From Spirochaetia bacterium (lineage in GTDB: Bacteria > Spirochaetota > Spirochaetia > Treponematales > Breznakiellaceae), in NCBI GenBank assembly GCA_025997675.1, contig BNUX01000096.1:1-10135 (forward strand): a stretch of 10,135 bases of DNA, read 5' to 3'. The notes under the pieces are model-generated. The model was not told the origin of the DNA and made no database searches. It worked only from the letters and a program-made list of their open reading frames with translations. Made by a program: the position numbers and the translations under genes. Shown here piece by piece: positions 7,047-10,135 of this stretch (within the stretch, counting starts at the first letter, position 1; each line of letters opens with the position of its first letter).

Positions 7047-7317
7047 GTCAACCATTAAGCCCATAACGGAACTGCGGAATACAAATGAAATTTCAGAATT
7101 CTGTCATGAGATGGAAGAACCGATCTATATCACCAAGAACGGATATGGGGATATGGTTATTATGAGTATTGAGACCTGGGAACGGGAACAGGCTCTGCTG
7201 GAAGTCTATCGAAAACTTGGGGAAGCGGAAACCGGACTTTTGAACGGAGTAAAGCCTTTGGATGGGGAAGTGGTATTCAGCCGCCTCCGGGCCAAGTACG
7301 GTTATGGAGAGCTATAA
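7045..7317 (+). CDS. Type II antitoxin, Phd/YefM family
   Basis: The 90-residue protein has the Phd/YefM fold in its first half: IKPITELRNTNEISEFCHEMEEPIYITKNGYGDMVIMSIETWER. This comprises the N-terminal DNA-binding dimer, with the characteristic P-I-x-I-T-K-N-G turn and the strand ending in a Met-Ser. The second half (residues 50-90) should be the flexible toxin-neutralising tail. The ATG at 7045 is preferred over an upstream in-frame ATG at 6997 because the family begins near the IKPITELR segment and the predicted promoter lies between the two. The ParE-like toxin gene overlaps its end by 14 bases, so the two are translated together. Likely autorepressed through the palindrome at 7029-7046. 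Confidence 0.9.
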   Translation: MSTIKPITELRNTNEISEFCHEMEEPIYITKNGYGDMVIMSIETWEREQALLEVYRKLGEAETGLLNGVKPLDGEVVFSRLRAKYGYGEL

Positions 7318-7618
7318 GGTAGAAATCATGCCCCAGGCAACGGATGACCTGGAAAACATCTACGATTACATAAGCCGTAAACTGAAGGCACCTGTAGCCG
7401 CGCAACGTCTTATGCTGAATATTGAAAAAGCCATTCTGGGTTTAAAGGATATGGCCCCTGTGTATCCCAAGTGCCAGGACGAAACGTTGAGCAAAAAGGG
7501 GTATAGAAAACTCATTATAAAAAATTATATTGCCTTTTACATAGTGGACGAAGAAAAAAAGACCGCCGTAGTTACGCGCGTTCTCTATGGCCGCCGTTTG
7601 GTTGAGGCACTGCTATAA
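7304..7618 (+). CDS. Type II toxin, RelE/ParE superfamily
   Basis: The 104-residue protein matches the RelE/ParE toxin fold. It begins YKVEIMPQATDDLENIYDYISRKL (first strand, then the two-helix hairpin), followed by a middle region with PVYPKC and the final sheet RKLIIKNYIAFYIVDEEKKTAVVTRVLYGRRLVEALL. The Y/F-rich strand and the terminal V-x-R-V-L-Y-G-R-R match the family consensus. ParE members poison DNA gyrase, whereas RelE members cleave ribosome-bound mRNA; the sequence leans to the ParE branch but does not settle it. The ATG at 7304 lies inside the antitoxin gene. A second ATG at 7328 has a better Shine-Dalgarno (AAGGT) but would remove the first beta strand, so the earlier start is preferred. 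Confidence 0.88.
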   Translation: MESYKVEIMPQATDDLENIYDYISRKLKAPVAAQRLMLNIEKAILGLKDMAPVYPKCQDETLSKKGYRKLIIKNYIAFYIVDEEKKTAVVTRVLYGRRLVEALL

Positions 7619-7630
7619 GAGCCACCTTGC

Positions 7631-7921
7631 TTATATTCCCCAAGCATCCAGAATCTCATCGGCCGTAGCCTTTAATATGGTCTCGTTGATATAGGAAGGA
7701 TCGTTGATCTTCTTTTTCATCTCCTCAATGCGGTCCGCCCTGACTTCCGGCGCGGCCATGATGAGCTCCTTTACCTGATACAACTCAGCCTGTTCCCGCG
7801 CTTCCGGAGAGAGGGAAATCGAGTCGGTTTCCCCGCTCTGTCTTACCTGACCGCTCTGTCCGGGCTTTTTACCGGGCTGAATGGGATCTATGGAACCTAT
7901 TCCGTTGACCGTCATACTCAT
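7631..7921 (-). CDS. flgM: Anti-sigma-28 factor FlgM
   Basis: FlgM binds the flagellar sigma factor FliA (sigma-28) and blocks late flagellar gene expression until the hook-basal body is complete. The 96-residue protein has the FlgM layout: a short N-terminus MTVNGIGSIDPIQPGKKP, a disordered serine/glutamine-rich linker, the D-S-I-S-L-S-PEAR box, and the sigma-binding helices. The latter include MAAPEVRADRIEEMKKKINDP and YINETILKATADEILDAW (residues 55-94). The ATG at 7921 has AGG 6 bases upstream; a second ATG two codons later has another AGG 8 bases ahead and is equally possible. The gene follows rsmI on the same strand and has its own sigma-28-like promoter, which would give the usual feedback loop. 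In spirochetes the flagella are periplasmic. Confidence 0.9.
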   Translation of the reverse strand: MSMTVNGIGSIDPIQPGKKPGQSGQVRQSGETDSISLSPEAREQAELYQVKELIMAAPEVRADRIEEMKKKINDPSYINETILKATADEILDAWGI

Positions 7922-7937
7922 ATCCTACCTACCCCAA

Positions 7938-7965
7938 TTATCGGCATTTATCTGTCAATAGTTTA
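7938..7965 (-). promoter_or_regulatory. Sigma-28 (FliA)-type promoter of flgM
   Basis: On the minus strand TAAA (7965-7962) is followed, after 16 bases, by GCCGATAA (7945-7938), an exact copy of the sigma-28 -10 consensus. The usual TAAA-to-GCCGATAA gap is 15 bases, so the spacing is one longer than ideal. Transcription would start about 10 bases before the flgM ATG. The leader contains the AGG-type ribosome binding site. The -35 element lies in the last codons of rsmI. Confidence 0.7.
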
Positions 7966-8650
7966 CACGATTTTTGGTTTTCTTTCCAGATATAAAAACC
8001 GAAAATTCGCCAATTTGCCTGTTTTTTTCTGCCAAAATAAGCAGAACCTCCGCTACAGAACCCCGGAGGTATTCCTCGTGTACCTTGGTCATTTCCCTGC
8101 CCACACATATATATCGTTCATTATCAAGATCGGCCAGATCCGCCAAAAGCTTGAGAACCCTGAAGGGGGATTCGTAGAGAACAAAGGCGGTTTCCATGTC
8201 CAGGAGTTCCCGCAGCCGGGTACGGCGCCGGCCCGCCTTGGGTGAGAGAAAGCCCTCAAAAACCACGGTTTTGTCCAGGGCGCCTGTAACGCTTACCAGG
8301 GAGGCGAAGGCGGAGGGCCCCGGGATGGGGATCACCCCATGCCCGGCCTCCGCGGCAAGGCGTACCAAAATGGCGCCGGGATCGCTTATCCCCGGAGTCC
8401 CGGCGTCGCTGGCATAGGCCACGGTTTTGCCTTCATTAAGGGAGGCAATAACCTTCTCGGCGGCGAATGTTTCGTTTTGAGAGCGACAGGAAAGGAGGGG
8501 AATGCGCAGCCCCAGGTGGCTCAGTAGTTTGAGGGTACGGCGGGTGTCTTCGCAGGCGACGAGGTCCACGGTTTTAAGGATTTCTACCGCCCGGAAACTG
8601 ATATCCCCCAGGTTCCCTATGGGCGTGCCGATAATATACAAGGTTGACAC
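7955..8650 (-). CDS. rsmI: 16S rRNA (cytidine-1402-2'-O)-methyltransferase RsmI
   Basis: RsmI uses S-adenosylmethionine to methylate the 2'-hydroxyl of C1402 in the ribosomal P site. The tetrapyrrole-methylase-type fold is evident: LYIIGTPIGNLGDISFRA (residues 4-21), VACEDTRRT (31-39), the glycine-rich AYASDAGTPGISDPG (78-92), PGPSA (110-114) and YESPFR further on. At 231 residues it is shorter than the roughly 285-residue E. coli enzyme and lacks its small C-terminal extension. The end, EFSVFISGKK, completes the methylase core. The start is GTG (8650-8648), supported by alignment of MSTLYIIGTPIGNL with the family N-terminus; there is no good Shine-Dalgarno. It is divergent from the zinc-ribbon gene (43-bp gap) and upstream of flgM. 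Confidence 0.95.
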   Translation of the reverse strand: MSTLYIIGTPIGNLGDISFRAVEILKTVDLVACEDTRRTLKLLSHLGLRIPLLSCRSQNETFAAEKVIASLNEGKTVAYASDAGTPGISDPGAILVRLAAEAGHGVIPIPGPSAFASLVSVTGALDKTVVFEGFLSPKAGRRRTRLRELLDMETAFVLYESPFRVLKLLADLADLDNERYICVGREMTKVHEEYLRGSVAEVLLILAEKNRQIGEFSVFISGKKTKNRVNY

Positions 8651-8693
8651 AGGATCAGTATAGCCGGTTTTATCGGGTAATAATAGGGAGAAA

Positions 8694-9122
8694 ATGGATT
8701 CGTATCTCTGGATTTTAGGCTTTGTGGTGATTGCACTGGCGCTCCTCTATTTTGGTTTCCTGAACAAGGGGCGCCGTTCCGCCTCCGGTGGGAACCATAA
8801 GGGGCATGGGCCGATTCTGGTGCGGAGCGTTGTTGAGCCGCGCAGGACCTGCCCGGTCTGCTCCATCCGGCTGCTCCCGGGGGAACGGGTAAAGTCCTGG
8901 GCCTTTCCCCCGGGGAAAACCGCCGACCGGCTCATGAACATTGCCGGCTGTCCCTATTGCCTCCGGGGAGACCGTCCCCGGCTCTGTCCGGTTTGCGGGG
9001 CAGTTCTGGGGGATGGCGAAAACCTCATTGCCCGGCTCTTTGATAAGCCCGGGCGGTCCCATGTCCACGTGCTGGGGTGCAGCCACTGCCGGATGAAGAC
9101 AGGGAATAGTTTTACCGTATAG
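8694..9122 (+). CDS. Membrane-anchored double zinc-ribbon protein, function unknown
   Basis: I do not recognise a named family. The 142-residue protein has one N-terminal membrane segment (residues 4-23), a basic stop-transfer sequence with a Gly/His-rich linker, and then two CxxC-type zinc-ribbon units. These are C53/C56 with C86/C89, and C98/C101 with C129/C132. Both units begin CPVC, have a stretch of about 27-29 residues, and close with C-x-x-C (CPYC, CSHC), so the second looks like an internal duplication. Topology by the positive-inside rule places the ribbons in the cytoplasm. AGGGAG ends only 3 bases before the ATG, an unusually short spacing. It is divergent from rsmI, and its transcript probably runs through the downstream tandem repeats to the terminator at 9364-9393. 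Confidence 0.75.
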   Translation: MDSYLWILGFVVIALALLYFGFLNKGRRSASGGNHKGHGPILVRSVVEPRRTCPVCSIRLLPGERVKSWAFPPGKTADRLMNIAGCPYCLRGDRPRLCPVCGAVLGDGENLIARLFDKPGRSHVHVLGCSHCRMKTGNSFTV

Positions 9123-9152
9123 GCCGCCATGCTTTCCATTTTGCCGGTTAAA

Positions 9153-9362
9153 GGCGTTGACATCGAAGTCAAAGGCGTTGACATCGAAGTCGGAGGCGTC
9201 GACATCGATGTTGGAGGCGTCGACATCGATGTTGGAGGCGTCGACATCGATGTTGGAGGCGTCGACATCGATGTTGGAGGCGTCGACATCGATATTGGAG
9301 GCGTCGACATCGATGTTGGAGGCGTCGACATCGATGTCGAAGGCGTTGACATCGAAGTCGGA
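9153..9362. repeat. Tandem array of ten 21-bp units
   Basis: Ten head-to-tail 21-bp units without spacers. The central form is GGCGTCGACATCGAT followed by GTTGGA. Units 1, 2 and 10 carry the variant GGCGTTGACATCGAA followed by GTCAAA or GTCGGA. Units 3, 4, 5, 6 and 8 are identical; unit 7 has one change (GATATT) and unit 9 is intermediate. Homogeneous middle and matching diverged edges suggest growth by slippage or unequal exchange. Each central unit contains the palindrome ACATCGATGT, so copies recur every two helical turns. All three plus-strand frames stay open through the array; read in one frame it would encode a GVDIDVG heptapeptide repeat, but there is no convincing ribosome binding site for that frame. 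Confidence 0.95.
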
Positions 9363-9363
9363 G

Positions 9364-9393
9364 GCTGTCCGGGGAACCGGGTAGCTTTTTTTT
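9364..9393 (+). terminator. Rho-independent terminator after the tandem array
   Basis: GCTGTCCGG (9364-9372) pairs with CCGGGTAGC (9377-9385) to form a 9-bp stem with two G-U pairs. The tetraloop is GGAA, a GNRA-type loop, and eight T follow at 9386-9393. It begins two bases after the last repeat unit and would end plus-strand transcripts from the zinc-ribbon gene. It does not serve the convergent XRE gene, whose strand has the A-run on the wrong side. Confidence 0.85.
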
Positions 9394-9411
9394 GGAATGG
9401 GCTGCGGCTAT

Positions 9412-9759
9412 TTATAAAACAGTGATCCCTTTTTTGTATCTTTGGTAGGTATTTTCGATAGAAGTACATACCGAATTTGACATGTCGCGCACGAAATTGT
9501 CCATAAAAGAGGCGGTTTCGGCAGTTATTGCTTCATCCTGCATGAAAAGCTCGTATATATCTATTTTGAGTACATTACACAATTTTGCAATCGTATTGGC
9601 CGAAATCCACGATCTGCCGGTCTCAATATTACTCAAAAACGTCGCGGAAACATCAAGCTTTTCCGCTAATTGCTCTTGTGACCAGCCGTTACGGGCACGG
9701 TATTTCCTGATGTTTTTGCCCAAACCTATACAAACATCATTTTCATCCAAAATTCTCAT
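9412..9759 (-). CDS. XRE-family helix-turn-helix transcriptional regulator
   Basis: The 115-residue protein has an N-terminal Cro/C1-type HTH (about residues 14-70): LGKNIRKYRARNGWSQEQLAEKLDVSATFLSNIETGRSWISANTIAKLCNVLKIDIYELF, read in parts. The recognition helix is around SATFLSNIE. Such a domain binds short palindromic operators as a dimer. The C-terminal 40 residues (ETASFMDNFVRDMSNSVCTSIENTYQRY) look helical, perhaps for dimerisation. The ATG at 9759 has no clear Shine-Dalgarno. The gene is divergent from a surface lipoprotein gene, and the 99-bp region between them carries a repeated 9-bp motif in both orientations, the likely operator. Control of both genes by this regulator is inferred from position. 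Confidence 0.9.
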   Translation of the reverse strand: MRILDENDVCIGLGKNIRKYRARNGWSQEQLAEKLDVSATFLSNIETGRSWISANTIAKLCNVLKIDIYELFMQDEAITAETASFMDNFVRDMSNSVCTSIENTYQRYKKGITVL

Positions 9760-9776
9760 AATAGTTTAATTTTCAC

Positions 9777-9836
9777 TATGATAATAACTTGACCGAATGA
9801 AAATGATATATTATCATACTATATCTATGATAATAT
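9777..9836. promoter_or_regulatory. Operator candidate: three TATGATAAT motifs, two in an inverted repeat
   Basis: TATGATAAT occurs at 9777-9785 and 9826-9834, and its reverse complement ATTATCATA at 9810-9818. The last two lie in an inverted repeat with 11-bp perfect arms, ATATTATCATA (9808-9818) and TATGATAATAT (9826-9836), separated by 7 bases. The copy at 9777-9785 lies 18 bases upstream of the XRE start codon on that gene's strand. A palindrome between a divergent HTH regulator and its neighbour is the normal place for its operator. Confidence 0.65.
9789..9817 (+). promoter_or_regulatory. Sigma-70-type promoter of the surface lipoprotein gene
   Basis: TTGACC (9789-9794) and TATCAT (9812-9817) are 17 bases apart; each matches consensus at five of six positions. 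Transcription would start near 9824, inside the inverted repeat, leaving a leader of about 35 bases to the ATG at 9859. A dimer on the inverted repeat would cover the -10 box and start site, which predicts repression. Confidence 0.65.
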
Positions 9837-9858
9837 TTTGTTAATTAAGGAGTGGACT

Positions 9859-10135
9859 ATGAAAAAGAGGTATGTTTTGACAGGTATTATCAGCCTGTTG
9901 TTGGTATTCGGGATGATTCTGGCTGGGTGTGATAATGGGTCAACGAGCGGTGGAGATAATAGTAGTGGCGGCAGTACCAGCCCCGGCGGTACCAACCCCG
10001 GCGGCACCGACCCCGATGATTCCGGGGAAACGGTACCGGCAACCACGCTTTCCGGGGCATTAACATGGCTTGTCACTAATGCTGAGGATCAAGGGGAGTA
10101 TGTTATCGAACTGGCGGGAAATGAATCAAGTGGCC
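9859..10135 (+). CDS. Surface lipoprotein, N-terminal part (3' end outside window)
   Basis: The open frame starts at ATG 9859 with AGGAG 6 bases ahead and runs without a stop to the window edge (92 codons). The first 24 residues form a lipoprotein signal, MKKRYVLTGIISLLLVFGMI followed by LAGC, with the lipobox LAGC and cysteine at 24. A low-complexity Gly/Ser/Thr/Pro/Asp-rich linker follows (residues 25-58, with GGTNPGGTDP repeats), typical of a spacer that holds a domain away from the membrane. The next part, TLSGALTWLVTNAEDQGEYVIELAGNES, resembles, from memory, the start of large treponemal surface proteins with repeated beta-strand (right-handed helix-like) segments. The function is unknown. 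It appears to be controlled by the divergent XRE regulator. Confidence 0.85.
   Translation, partial: MKKRYVLTGIISLLLVFGMILAGCDNGSTSGGDNSSGGSTSPGGTNPGGTDPDDSGETVPATTLSGALTWLVTNAEDQGEYVIELAGNESSG

Noticed and set aside
9153..9362. Repeat array considered as CRISPR.
   Set aside because: Units are directly adjacent with no spacers, and no cas genes are present.
9129..9425. 98-residue plus-strand frame encoding GVDIDVG heptapeptide repeats.
   Set aside because: No convincing ribosome binding site, all frames are open because the unit is a multiple of three without stops, and the frame ends 30 bases after a strong terminator. Kept as a repeat only.
8954..9469. 171-residue minus-strand frame with TSMSTPP repeats.
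   Set aside because: It is the complement of the tandem array extended over two real genes (zinc-ribbon gene and XRE gene); no ribosome binding site or family match.

Overview
The window looks like chromosomal DNA of a spirochete, most likely a moderate-GC Treponema of the termite-gut kind (inference). Pointers are a GyrA with alanine at the quinolone-critical serine position, a FlgM preceded by a sigma-28-type promoter, a family of lipid-anchored surface proteins, a free-standing 23S rRNA intervening-sequence-type protein, and 21-bp minisatellite DNA. A parS-like site in the end of gyrA suggests that the region lies near the replication origin.

Layout. 1-519 is the 3' end of gyrB. 520-867 holds no intact gene, only coding debris. 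868-1844 is a DUF1016 (YhcG-type) PD-(D/E)XK nuclease gene broken into two frames. On the minus strand, 3439-1848 is a two-gene unit: an exported alpha/beta hydrolase followed by a YhhN-type lysoplasmalogenase-like membrane protein, apparently translationally coupled. The 83-bp divergent gap to gyrA carries a good promoter for gyrA (3523-6063). A META-domain lipoprotein follows gyrA closely. A minus-strand four-helix-bundle protein (6608-6967) is divergent from a Phd/YefM-ParE type toxin-antitoxin pair (7045-7618), with a palindromic operator candidate over the antitoxin -10 box and start codon. On the minus strand, rsmI (8650-7955) precedes flgM (7921-7631), and flgM has its own sigma-28-like promoter inside the end of rsmI. 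A membrane-anchored double zinc-ribbon protein (8694-9122) is followed by ten 21-bp tandem repeats and a strong intrinsic terminator. An XRE-type regulator (minus, 9412-9759) is divergent from a surface lipoprotein gene cut off by the window edge. Their shared intergenic region holds three copies of a 9-bp motif, two of them forming a long inverted repeat over the lipoprotein promoter.

How the parts fit. Housekeeping genes (gyrase, rsmI, flgM) are interleaved with accessory pieces: a broken nuclease gene, a toxin-antitoxin pair, a lipid-hydrolase pair and a locally regulated surface lipoprotein. The 868-3439 block looks more AT-rich than gyrA by eye and separates gyrB from gyrA, so it may be an insertion. 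No rRNA, tRNA, IS transposase or CRISPR array was found.
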